A stretch of DNA of 64,000 nucleotides from an uncultured Eubacterium sp. Its GTDB lineage: Bacteria > Bacillota > Clostridia > Lachnospirales > Lachnospiraceae. The position numbers and the translations under genes were made by a program. Position 1 is the stretch's first letter. Every line of letters begins with the position of its first letter. The stretch covers positions 1 to 64,000 of the forward strand of contig CAKRGF010000008.1 in assembly GCA_934322085.1 (NCBI GenBank), in the 5' to 3' direction. Below the pieces are notes generated by a model. The model had not been told where the DNA came from, did not search any database, and saw nothing but the letters and a program-made list of their open reading frames with translations. Below, in pieces: positions 45,634 to 53,848 of this stretch.

Positions 45634-46551
45634 TTATCTTTTCAGATAAACGTTCTTCTGATTATTACCCACATTTTCAACCTGAAGTGCGCGGATGGAG
45701 TGCACCAGCTTCTGAAACGTTGCATATCCCAATTTCTTCACCTTGAAATTTGGGAAATGGTCATACACCTTCTGCGCCAGCTGCCCAATATCAATTCCTG
45801 TGACGCCCGCCTTTTTCACCGTATCAACCATAAATTGTTCCACTTCTTTGGCATCATTTTTCAAAATCACCTGAATGCTGGTATGATTTCTCTTCAATTC
45901 AAAATTATCCAAATCCTCAATAAATCTCGACAGCGAACTATAACCATAATTTCTCACGTCAAAATCGGAATATTTTTTCACAAGGGCACTTCCAATTTCA
46001 CCAAGTCCCGTATCTTTTCCATTGTTTTCGTTTGTCGTAATAACTTCCAAAACAGCATCCGAAATTTTCTTTTTGGAAACAGCATTTTTCTTTTCCTTTT
46101 TATTTTCCTCTTTGTCACCCTCAAGTAAAAGCTCAATATTCGTAAATACCGAGCATGCACCACGGAATGATTTCGGCGTCTTGCTCTCGCCCATGCCAAT
46201 CACTTCCATGCCGGATTCCCGCAGACGGCTCGCTAATCTCGTAAAGTCACCGTCCGACGACACAATGCAGAATCCCTCTACATTTCCTGCATATAAAATG
46301 TCCATCGCATCAATAATCAGCGCCGAATCCGTCGCATTTTTCCCTGTCGTATTGCGAAACTGCTGAATCGGCGTAATCGACCGCTCCGCCAGTTCGCTTT
46401 TCCATTTGTTCATGTGGTAGTCGGTAAAATCGCCGTAAATACGTCGATACGTCGCCACCCCATGCCTTGTCATTTCATCTAGAATACTGTCAATGTATTT
46501 TGCTGATATATTGTCTGAATCAATCAGCAATGCAAACCGTTTGTCACTCAT
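45634..46551 (-). CDS. NYN-domain (LabA/DUF88-like) protein with two LOTUS-type domains
   Basis: A 305-residue soluble protein. The N-terminal NYN domain (about 1-140) belongs to the PIN-like nuclease fold. Acidic residues occur in FALLIDSDNIS, GKNATDSALIIDAMDIL and CIVSSDGDFTRLASRLRESGMEVIGMG, the expected metal-binding positions. After a Lys-rich linker (KEEKKEKKNAVSKKK type) come two OST-HTH/LOTUS-like domains (about 165-225 and 240-300: YGYSSLSRFIEDL and LGYATFQKLVHSI). The plan suggests RNA binding with possible ribonuclease activity; the target is unknown. It lies 41 nt after the CvpA-like gene. Confidence 0.85.
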   Translation of the reverse strand: MSDKRFALLIDSDNISAKYIDSILDEMTRHGVATYRRIYGDFTDYHMNKWKSELAERSITPIQQFRNTTGKNATDSALIIDAMDILYAGNVEGFCIVSSDGDFTRLASRLRESGMEVIGMGESKTPKSFRGACSVFTNIELLLEGDKEENKKEKKNAVSKKKISDAVLEVITTNENNGKDTGLGEIGSALVKKYSDFDVRNYGYSSLSRFIEDLDNFELKRNHTSIQVILKNDAKEVEQFMVDTVKKAGVTGIDIGQLAQKVYDHFPNFKVKKLGYATFQKLVHSIRALQVENVGNNQKNVYLKR

Positions 46552-46592
46552 ACCCTGCTCTTCCTTTCCAGACTTTTCAAATATGTATTTTT

Positions 46593-47087
46593 TTAAAACA
46601 ACGTGGGAAATTGAAACTTTTTCAATACATAACTCATCGGGTCAAATTTCTGAATCGTGCGGAGAATTTCACTCTGCTTTGCACACTCCGAAATCTCTCT
46701 GCACCACGCTACATCCTGAAACGCTCCTATCACCGCCAATAAAACCCAGATTAAAATGATTCCAATACAAGCACCAAAAACAGCACCACCCAGCCGGTTT
46801 ACCGTTTTCAGCACCGGTATGTGGTCTACTAATTTGAGCACACGGACCACAATTCCCACGACAATCACTGCCACAAGAAGCGCAATTACATACGCCGCAC
46901 CGCTTTGCACTTCGGAATTTGCCGCGAACAGTGGTTTTAGAACCGGCACCAAAATCATCGTAAGAACAAGCACCACAACCATCCGCAAAAGTGAAAACAC
47001 TTTTAATAAAAGTCCCTTATGAACGCCATCCAGTATGCACACCAAAAAGATTCCGGCGGCAATCAGTTCCACAAGTGTTGTACTCAT
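46593..47087 (-). CDS. CvpA-family membrane protein
   Basis: A 164-residue protein with four predicted helices. The first part, TTLVELIAAGIFLVCILDGVHKGLLLKVFSLLRMVVVLVLTMILVPVL in segments, resembles the CvpA/colicin-V-production family, and VNRLGGAVFGACIGIILIWVLLAVIG matches its C-terminal motif. Start at 47087 is chosen for the AAAGGA site; the frame extends upstream into the DUF5711-like gene. Relatives act in cell envelope integrity; the role here is unknown. It overlaps no gene but follows within 13 nt. Confidence 0.8.
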   Translation of the reverse strand: MSTTLVELIAAGIFLVCILDGVHKGLLLKVFSLLRMVVVLVLTMILVPVLKPLFAANSEVQSGAAYVIALLVAVIVVGIVVRVLKLVDHIPVLKTVNRLGGAVFGACIGIILIWVLLAVIGAFQDVAWCREISECAKQSEILRTIQKFDPMSYVLKKFQFPTLF

Positions 47088-47100
47088 GTCTTTTCCTTTC

Positions 47101-48249
47101 TCATTTCGTCTGCAATCGTATTTTCTGTATCGTCGATGAATCAATCAGCGTATAAACCTGTCCGTCCGATGTCGGATACACCGCATCAATCTCCTGCTCA
47201 AAATGATAATCAAATTTGTCGTGTCCATTGGTTCTCAAAATATTGCAGGAACGGTTTCCCGTAAAAATAATTTCATCTCCGTACATTTCCATATCTGCAT
47301 ATTCATAAGAAATGTCCTGCTGCATTTTTTCCCTGCCGGACAAATCATACAAATTTAATGTTTGTTTTTTTGCATTTCCCTCTTTTTGCAGGACAAAAGC
47401 TAACGCATCATCCCCCACAGCAAGGCTCTTGATTGAATCCGAAAATGTTTTTTCCACAACAACTTCCGGCTGTTTCATCTGCCCAAAAATGGAATACCCC
47501 TTTTCGTGGGCAACCAGCACTTCATCATCCGATACAAATTCAACATCGGCAATCATCTTGTTTCCAAATGACTTTCCGCCTACCAATGTATTTTTGTCCT
47601 GTCCAACTTCCGTAAAATTGTAAAAGCTGACTTTCGTTTCAAAATCACTGCTGCCCGCTATCATATAAGAAGTGACAACACTTTTTCCATCCGGTGAAAT
47701 ATCAAAATCAAGCGGATATCCCTCCTCTGAAACATTCGTCGGGATTTCCACCAATAAGCTCTCCGCATTACTGTACGGATTATAAATGTTTAAAACATTC
47801 GAATCCTTATCCTGCAGAAGAATGGCAACAACACCCTGTCTTGCCACTTTCGCACGCACAATTGGAAGGCTCGTCTCAACGGTAACGCCCTCATCTTTTC
47901 CGTTATAAATATAACACTGTTTACCGCTCACATCAGCAACCGATACATAATCGCCGCACACATCCACCTGTGGCTGCTTCATTTCATAGCCGCCATTCCA
48001 CAGACTTTTCCCTTCGTTATTAATCTCGCTGATACCACTGCGGCTGTATTTGAGAATATTTCCATTATGATATCGGTAATTCACATTATTGCTGTCACTG
48101 CGGTTTACTTTACTTTTTACCTCATATCCGCGGTAACACCGGTTTCCATATAAATAAGAAGCCACACCAAAGCCACCGGCAACAAGCATCAGCCCCAGAA
48201 TCACCAGACACACAATCCATTTCTGCTTATTTTTCAACAAGTTTTTCAT
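47101..48249 (-). CDS. Membrane-anchored beta-propeller-like protein (DUF5711 type)
   Basis: A 382-residue protein. An N-terminal anchor (KWIVCLVILGLMLVAGGFGVASYLY) is followed by an extracytoplasmic domain of repeating beta strands (for example GNILKYSRSGISEINNEGKSLWNG; YVSVADVSGKQCYIYNGKDEG; VAILLQDKDSNVLNIYNPYS; AFVLQKEGNAKKQTLNLYDLSG). This suggests a WD40/PQQ-like propeller of the DUF5711 type. No catalytic motif is visible. It stands between the MPN-like and CvpA-like membrane genes; the three may form one envelope complex. Confidence 0.72.
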   Translation of the reverse strand: MKNLLKNKQKWIVCLVILGLMLVAGGFGVASYLYGNRCYRGYEVKSKVNRSDSNNVNYRYHNGNILKYSRSGISEINNEGKSLWNGGYEMKQPQVDVCGDYVSVADVSGKQCYIYNGKDEGVTVETSLPIVRAKVARQGVVAILLQDKDSNVLNIYNPYSNAESLLVEIPTNVSEEGYPLDFDISPDGKSVVTSYMIAGSSDFETKVSFYNFTEVGQDKNTLVGGKSFGNKMIADVEFVSDDEVLVAHEKGYSIFGQMKQPEVVVEKTFSDSIKSLAVGDDALAFVLQKEGNAKKQTLNLYDLSGREKMQQDISYEYADMEMYGDEIIFTGNRSCNILRTNGHDKFDYHFEQEIDAVYPTSDGQVYTLIDSSTIQKIRLQTK

Positions 48250-48325
48250 TTTCTACCCTTCTTGCTCGTACTCGAATCGAAAAATTCTCTGATTACGGTA
48301 ACTCATATTATAGCATAGAAAAGAA

Positions 48326-49258
48326 TTATTGTGCAACGCCATTTTGCGCAGGTGCCGAAGGCACGGGCGTCGGTGAAACACTCGGCACTGCCGTGGCCTC
48401 CTGTGTTGGCGGAACCGTTGTCGGGCACGGCGTAAGCTTTGCTTTCTGCGTCTCCACAATCGTCTTGTCCTGATTTGCGGGATGCGACTGATTCATCGTC
48501 TGGATTGTATTCAACTGCTGCTTCACCTGATTGAGTGCTGACTGATTCTGCATCAGTACAACAAACGCAAACACGACAATCAATGCGGTCACCGCCGCTA
48601 TGCCATATCCCATATGTACTTCTTTCTGTTTTTTCTTTGTCCGAAATTTTTCTTTTTCCTCCATAATGCCGCGGATATTTCTCACCACGCGGTCGTCTTC
48701 CTGCTCCACAATGTGAACATGACGATTATTTTCCCTCTCCATATAGTGAAGCATTTCCGGATTTTTTTCATAATAGATATAGTAGCCTTTTTGTTTTTCT
48801 AACTGTCCGCTGCGATACAAAAAGAAACTATCTTCTCCATCTGTCTCATCATAAAGGTATAATACTTTATCCCTTTTTTCAAAATTCAGTTTATGCATCT
48901 GAAGAAGCTGCCCCGCTTGATTGACAGAAAATCCCTGGCAGCTGTAAAACCAACCGACAATTTCCAAATCCGTAAAATTTTCCTTCATTTCCGAATAAAT
49001 GTAATCCCAGTCTTCATCGGTAAGTTTCGGACCGCTCCGCCCTGCAAAATTATGAATTTCCACGACACCTGAAATCTGGTAAATCTTCTCCCCGTCACAT
49101 ATCAGGCTCGTACCCAAAAGCACTGCTGCCTTTTCCATCCCATGACTTTGCTCTGCCAGACGTTTTACAAAACGAATGACATAATCTTCCATATAAATTC
49201 GTCCCCGCCCCGGAATCTCTCCAATCTGCCGAACACTTTTTGGTTTTGTCCACTGCAT
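48326..49258 (-). CDS. Membrane protein with a degenerate MPN(JAB)-like domain
   Basis: A 310-residue protein of unknown function. Residues about 25-150 look like an MPN/JAB fold: GMEKAAVLLG, then ISGVVEIHNFAG, then LEIVGWFYSCQGF (99-110), where active JAMM proteases have VGWYHSHPGF and a Ser-x7-Asp. Here both His are Tyr and Cys, so zinc binding is not expected. A membrane helix follows (about 217-237, AAVTALIVVFAFVVLM), then a Pro/Thr/Gln-rich exported tail ending in low complexity. The N-terminal domain would be cytoplasmic. Another possible start is the ATG at 49192 (residue 23). Confidence 0.62.
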   Translation of the reverse strand: MQWTKPKSVRQIGEIPGRGRIYMEDYVIRFVKRLAEQSHGMEKAAVLLGTSLICDGEKIYQISGVVEIHNFAGRSGPKLTDEDWDYIYSEMKENFTDLEIVGWFYSCQGFSVNQAGQLLQMHKLNFEKRDKVLYLYDETDGEDSFFLYRSGQLEKQKGYYIYYEKNPEMLHYMERENNRHVHIVEQEDDRVVRNIRGIMEEKEKFRTKKKQKEVHMGYGIAAVTALIVVFAFVVLMQNQSALNQVKQQLNTIQTMNQSHPANQDKTIVETQKAKLTPCPTTVPPTQEATAVPSVSPTPVPSAPAQNGVAQ

Positions 49259-49470
49259 GACTTGTCCTCCCTTTATTGTTTTTTCTCAATCGACAGTTTT
49301 ATCATATCACGCTTTGAGAGCGGATTTTGTCGATTCAGAACCCGAGAACAACTTTTATTGAAGTTTTTTTCGCATGATTTTTGGAAATAATGAGAATACT
49401 TTTGTTAGGATGCCCGGTTTTCAAAGCCAATAGGCGTTCTTTACCAAACAACACAGAAAGGTTTTTTATT

Positions 49471-50046
49471 ATGGCAGAATATTTTAATCCCGGCGAAAGC
49501 CGTTCCTTATTTAATTTTACTACATCACTTCAGAATTTATTAGAGAAAAAGAATTACCATTCACGCGACATCGTCCTTATCTGCATCGGCTCCGACCGCG
49601 CCACCGGCGACTGCTTAGGTCCGATTGTCGGTCATAAATTAGCACGTTTTTGCAGTACACATAAAAACAGCCTCCATCTTTTCGGCACGCTGGAACAGCC
49701 CATCCATGCCAAAAATCTGGAAGCCACTTTACAATTCATTCATTCCTGTTACAAAAACGCACTGATTATCGCAATTGACGCATCTCTCGGTGTCGTCGAG
49801 CACGTCGGCTACATCACGTTAGGCGAGGGAGCGCTCTGTCCCGGCGTCGGCGTTGATAAAAATCTTCCGGAAGTAGGCGATATTTTCATCACCGGCATTG
49901 TCAATCTTTCCGGATTCGGAAGCCAGATGCTGCTGCAGACAACACATTTGAATCTCGTCATGCAGCTTGCTGATTTCATCAGTCTCGGACTGTTTCGGTG
50001 TCTTATGCACTCACAGCTCCGTTCTTCCCTCAAGTGCGCGGAATAA
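49471..50046 (+). CDS. yyaC: Spore protease YyaC
   Basis: A 191-residue GPR-related spore protein; the family is conserved in spore formers and shares a fold with hydrogenase-maturation peptidases. Seen: VLICIGSDRATGDCLGPIVGHKL, FGTLEQPIHAKNL, ALIIAIDASLG and GVGVDKNLPEVGDIFITGIVNLSGFGSQMLLQ in part. Start at 49471 follows AGAAAGG by 9 nt; the frame extends 30 codons upstream without similarity. The last 36 nt overlap the recR tail convergently. Confidence 0.9.
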   Translation: MAEYFNPGESRSLFNFTTSLQNLLEKKNYHSRDIVLICIGSDRATGDCLGPIVGHKLARFCSTHKNSLHLFGTLEQPIHAKNLEATLQFIHSCYKNALIIAIDASLGVVEHVGYITLGEGALCPGVGVDKNLPEVGDIFITGIVNLSGFGSQMLLQTTHLNLVMQLADFISLGLFRCLMHSQLRSSLKCAE

Positions 50047-50610
50047 TGTCATTTCGTCAATAAATTCAAGCGCACCGCCAACCGGAACTCCGCTGGCAAT
50101 CCGGGTTACTTTAATTCCCGCCTGTTTGACATATTTACTAATCCAAAGCGCTGTTGCCTCTCCTTCCACCGTGGAATTTGTCGCAATGATAACTTCTTTG
50201 ATATCTTCCCGTTGAAGGCGCTGCAGCAGTTCTTTGAGTTTTAAGTTCTCCGGCTGCACACCAACCATCGGATTCACCGCACCGTGAAGTACATGGTACA
50301 CGCCCTTGTACTGTCCGGTTTTCTCATAAGCCGCCAAATCACTTGGTTCCTCGACTACCATAATCGTCTGGTGGTCTCTTTTTTCGTCCGCACATACCTG
50401 ACACAATTCCTGGTCAGACAAATTAAAACATTCTTTGCAAAAACAAATCTTCTGCTTTGCCGTCAATATACTGTCCGCTAAATGTTTCACGCGTGCTTCC
50501 GGCAGATTTAAAATATGCAGTGCCAGCCGCTGCGCTGACTTCGGACCAATGTTTGGCAGACTTGCCAATTCTTCGATTAAATTTGTAATCGACTCACTAT
50601 AATACTTCAT
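50011..50610 (-). CDS. recR: Recombination mediator protein RecR
   Basis: A 199-residue RecFOR-pathway DNA clamp. Helix-hairpin-helix LPNIGPKSAQRLALHIL, a C4 zinc finger CFCKECFNLSDQELCQVC, and a Toprim domain with MVVEEPSDLAAYE and ATNSTVEGEATALWI are all present. The start overlaps the ebfC stop as TAATG. This is the conserved dnaX-ebfC-recR order. Confidence 0.98.
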   Translation of the reverse strand: MKYYSESITNLIEELASLPNIGPKSAQRLALHILNLPEARVKHLADSILTAKQKICFCKECFNLSDQELCQVCADEKRDHQTIMVVEEPSDLAAYEKTGQYKGVYHVLHGAVNPMVGVQPENLKLKELLQRLQREDIKEVIIATNSTVEGEATALWISKYVKQAGIKVTRIASGVPVGGALEFIDEMTLFRALEGRTEL

Positions 50611-50960
50611 TAGAATGGGAAGCCTCCGCCAAGGTTCAATCCGCCAGTCAATGCTTCCATGGATTTTGCGCTGTCTTCTTCAAGCTGGCGCAATGCCTCA
50701 TTCGTTGCTGCCACAATCAAATCCTCTAACATTTCAATATCATCCGGGTCAACAACTTCTTCGCTCAATTTTACGGAAAGAACTTCTTTTTTACCGGAAA
50801 CTTTTACCGTAACGGCACCGCCGCCGGCTGTCGCTTCATACTCTTTTTCTTCCATCTCTTTTTGTGTTACTTCCATCTGACGCTGCATCTTCTGCGCCTG
50901 CTTCATCAAATTATTCATGTTCCCCGGCATTCCGCCCTGAAATCCACCTCTTCTTGCCAT
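50610..50960 (-). CDS. YbaB/EbfC nucleoid-associated protein
   Basis: A 116-residue DNA-binding protein of the YbaB/EbfC family. The N-terminus is Gly/Met-rich ([24 protein letters not shown]), followed by the typical [26 protein letters not shown] and the helix [16 protein letters not shown]. It lies between dnaX and recR and is coupled to recR. Confidence 0.95.
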   Translation of the reverse strand: MARRGGFQGGMPGNMNNLMKQAQKMQRQMEVTQKEMEEKEYEATAGGGAVTVKVSGKKEVLSVKLSEEVVDPDDIEMLEDLIVAATNEALRQLEEDSAKSMEALTGGLNLGGGFPF

Positions 50961-50990
50961 TTTTCTTCTTCCTTTCTTTTTCTATGTCGG

Positions 50991-52568
50991 TCAATCCAAC
51001 ATTTCAATTTCTACATTTTTTATTATATTCCGCAGCTCCGGCAAAGCATTCATTTCCTGGCGATTTTCCACAAAACGTACATCTAACGAAATCTCTTTGC
51101 CCGTCAATTGACCGGCTGCCTCAATCAGCACCTGCTGATTTTCCTCTTTTTTAAAATACTCGGCAGGCATTCCCTGCGTAAAAGCAAGCACCAGTTTTCC
51201 TGCCTCCGATACGGAAATCCTCACATCTAAAAGCATAGACCGCGACACCTGATCGATTCGTCCAAGTATCTGGTTCCAGTTTGCCACCACATCTCTTACA
51301 TCATCAGGAACTGCTTCAGGACGAATTTCTCTCTGCGGCTTAATTACCGGCTTGTTCTCAGATGTTCCCACACTTTGCGCTGCCACAAAGGTGCCGGATT
51401 CCATCATCTCCTGCCACTGTTCATTCTTCTGCTCCAACTGGTTTAACCGCTGAATCAGCGAATCGTAATCCGTCTGCATCTGCGGACGGCACAAACGAAT
51501 CATCGCCATCTCAAGCATAACACGTTTATTGTTTGCATATTTCATATCATTTGCCAAATCCGATAAAATACGGATATAGCGGAACAAAATTTCCAGTTCA
51601 ATCTGCTCAGCAAAACGGGAAAGTTCCTGCCTGTTTTCCTCCGACATATCCACTAACTGCTCTGCCTCATCCGCAGTTTTCACAACCAAAAGATTGCGCA
51701 GATACCAAATCAGTTCATTGACAAATTGTGATAAATCCTTGCCCTGCTCAACCATCTCAGCCACAATGACAATCACGCCATCAACCTGATTTTTTATCAA
51801 AGCCTCCATCAGCCGGTGATATACACTGTGGTCGACAGCACCAAGAATTTTCAAAACATTTTCATACGTTAGTTTCTGCCCGAAATAAAAGGAAATACAC
51901 TGTTCCAAAAGACTTAAGCCATCACGCAGTGCGCCGTCTGCCTGTCTCGCAATGTAAGTAAGCGCCCTATCCTCTGCCTCAATCCCTTCTATTTCTAACA
52001 ATTCACGCAGTCTTGCCGCAATTGTTTCCACCTGAATCCGTTTGAAATCGTAGCGCTGGCAGCGCGACAAAATGGTAAGCGGAATCTTATGAGCCTCCGT
52101 CGTTGCCAAAATAAAAATCAGATAGGATGGTGGTTCTTCCAACGTTTTCAAAAGTGCATTAAACGCACTTGTCGAGAGCATATGCACCTCGTCAATAATA
52201 TACACTTTGAAACGTCCTTCTGCCGGTGAATACTGTACTTCATCAATCACCTGCCGGATGTCATCCACGCGGTTATTCGATGCCGCATCGATTTCCACCA
52301 CATTCATGGAAGACTGTTCCTCAATTGCCTTACACATCGCACACTCACCACAAGGACCATTCGGTCCCGGATTTTCACAGTTTACTGCCTTTGCAAAAAT
52401 TTTGGCAACCGTCGTTTTTCCGGTTCCTCTCGTTCCGCAAAACAAATAAGCATGTCCAATCCGGTCCGCCTGAATCTGATTTGTGAGCGTTTTTACAATA
52501 TGTTCCTGCCCCCGGACACTGGAAAAGTCCTTGGGACGGTATTTCCGATATAAAGCCTGATATGACCT
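50991..52568 (-). CDS. dnaX: DNA polymerase III gamma/tau subunit, no standard start codon
   Basis: A clamp-loader ATPase of about 525 residues. Walker A is CGTRGTGKTTVAKI, zinc Cys are in CGECAMC, the DEVH box is IIDEVHMLSTSAFNALLKTLEEPP, and a tau-like C-terminal part follows. The first ATG/GTG/TTG of the frame is a TTG at 52445, which would delete about 40 conserved residues, including the part reading SYQALYRKYRP. That conserved stretch begins directly after AGG at 52568-52566, where an ATG is expected, 5 nt after AGAGG. ATT at 52571 is the only plausible rare start. It may be an ATT start, a mutation or a sequence error. It follows pfkA by 15 nt. Confidence 0.85.
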   Translation of the reverse strand, partial: RSYQALYRKYRPKDFSSVRGQEHIVKTLTNQIQADRIGHAYLFCGTRGTGKTTVAKIFAKAVNCENPGPNGPCGECAMCKAIEEQSSMNVVEIDAASNNRVDDIRQVIDEVQYSPAEGRFKVYIIDEVHMLSTSAFNALLKTLEEPPSYLIFILATTEAHKIPLTILSRCQRYDFKRIQVETIAARLRELLEIEGIEAEDRALTYIARQADGALRDGLSLLEQCISFYFGQKLTYENVLKILGAVDHSVYHRLMEALIKNQVDGVIVIVAEMVEQGKDLSQFVNELIWYLRNLLVVKTADEAEQLVDMSEENRQELSRFAEQIELEILFRYIRILSDLANDMKYANNKRVMLEMAMIRLCRPQMQTDYDSLIQRLNQLEQKNEQWQEMMESGTFVAAQSVGTSENKPVIKPQREIRPEAVPDDVRDVVANWNQILGRIDQVSRSMLLDVRISVSEAGKLVLAFTQGMPAEYFKKEENQQVLIEAAGQLTGKEISLDVRFVENRQEMNALPELRNIIKNVEIEMLD

Positions 52569-52583
52569 AATTGCCTCTTTCTG

Positions 52584-53657
52584 TTACACACCAAAACTGA
52601 TGCCCAAATTTTTCGCCTCGCGGATAATGGAAGAATCCGGGTCTACCATCTTTAATTTACCCGCTACTTCTTCTAACGGAATCGGAATGATTTCTCTATT
52701 TTTAAATCCAACCATATATCCGTATTTTTCTTCTAAGATCAACTGAGCTGCTGCTGCCCCAAGGCGGCTGGCAATCACACGGTCATACGCACACGGGCTT
52801 CCCCCGCGTTGTGTGTGTCCCGGCACCGTAATACGAATTTCCTGCCCGGTGCGCTCCTCAATCTCTGCTCCTATTTTATAGGAGACACTTGGATACGGAT
52901 TATTCTTTAATTTTGCTTTTCTCTCTTTCTTCGTAAGAAGTGCGTCCTCCTTACTAATTGCACCCTCTGCCACTGCCAGAATCGAAAAACGCTTTCCGGC
53001 ATCCGTGCGCTTCTGAATTGCCTGTACCACAGCGTCAATATCATATGGTATTTCCGGAATCAAAATCACATCTGCTCCCCCGGCAATCCCGGCATGAAGT
53101 GTAAGCCATCCAACTTTATGTCCCATAACTTCCACAATAAATACTCTTCCGTGCGAATACGCTGTCGTGTGAATACAATCAATCGCCGTAGTCGCAATAT
53201 CCACGGCACTCTGGAAACCAAACGTCATATCCGTTCCCCAGATGTCATTGTCAATGGTTTTTGGAAGTCCTACTACATTTAAGCCTTCCTCCCGCAGCAT
53301 ATTGGCGGATTTCTGTGTGCCATTCCCTCCCAAAATCACAAGACAGTCAAGATTCAACTTATGGTAAGTATTCACCATCGCCGCCACTTTATCCATGCCG
53401 TTAGCATCCGGCTTTCTCATATTCTTAAATGGCTGTCTTGAAGACCCAAGAATCGTTCCACCCTCCGTCAAAATACCGGAAAAATCAAGCGGTTTCATTT
53501 CTACATACTTTTCATACATCAAACCCTTATACCCCTCAAGGATACCGATAATCTGTGTGTCCGGGTCTGCATTATACAACGTTTTTGCCACGCCGCGCAT
53601 TGTTGCGTTCAAAGCCTGGCAGTCACCACCACTGGTCAAAAAAGCTACTCGTCTCAT
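52584..53657 (-). CDS. pfkA: 6-phosphofructokinase with mixed ATP/PPi-type signature
   Basis: A 357-residue phosphofructokinase of the group that is longer than classical PfkA (about 320). The N-terminal loop is TSGGDCQALNA, the phosphoryl-donor loop is LGGNGTQKSA, and the catalytic region is GLPKTIDNDIWGTDMTFGFQSA. Gly at the position of E. coli Gly104 favours ATP as donor, while Lys in PKTIDND is usual in pyrophosphate-dependent enzymes. Donor specificity therefore needs assay. Promoter at 53701-53729. It is followed by dnaX within 15 nt, an unusual pairing of glycolysis and replication genes. Confidence 0.92.
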   Translation of the reverse strand: MRRVAFLTSGGDCQALNATMRGVAKTLYNADPDTQIIGILEGYKGLMYEKYVEMKPLDFSGILTEGGTILGSSRQPFKNMRKPDANGMDKVAAMVNTYHKLNLDCLVILGGNGTQKSANMLREEGLNVVGLPKTIDNDIWGTDMTFGFQSAVDIATTAIDCIHTTAYSHGRVFIVEVMGHKVGWLTLHAGIAGGADVILIPEIPYDIDAVVQAIQKRTDAGKRFSILAVAEGAISKEDALLTKKERKAKLKNNPYPSVSYKIGAEIEERTGQEIRITVPGHTQRGGSPCAYDRVIASRLGAAAAQLILEEKYGYMVGFKNREIIPIPLEEVAGKLKMVDPDSSIIREAKNLGISFGV

Positions 53658-53700
53658 ATCTGCCTCCCTTTCGAAAGTACGTGTCTTAGATACGTTCTTT

Positions 53701-53729
53701 AGTTTACCCTATTTTGCGGGTTTAGGCAA
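53701..53729 (-). promoter_or_regulatory. Promoter of pfkA
   Basis: Minus strand: TTGCCT (53729-53724), 17 nt, TAAACT (53706-53701), about 44 nt upstream of the pfkA ATG. Confidence 0.6.
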
Positions 53730-53796
53730 TAGTGGAATGAATTTCGTACGAGGGTTAGTCAGAAAAAGAATTCTAGCACCATCTCTTTTCAGCATA

Positions 53797-53842
53797 AAAA
53801 AGATACTATAGACCTATCTTACAACAGATCTATAGTATCTTG
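53797..53842 (-). terminator. Terminator of the GH43 gene
   Basis: Arms AAGATACTATAGA and TCTATAGTATCTT pair around a 16-nt middle; on the minus strand a T-run follows. It lies 7 nt after the GH43 stop. Confidence 0.88.
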
Positions 53843-53848
53843 TAATTA

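Noticed and set aside
45590..45640. Promoter for iorA (TTCCCA-17-TAGAAT)
   Set aside because: Only three of six bases match in the -35 box; too weak to list.
48253..48459. 68-codon Arg-rich frame on the minus strand
   Set aside because: It lies in another frame over the Pro/Thr-coding tail of the MPN-like gene and lacks a start site; a frame shadow.
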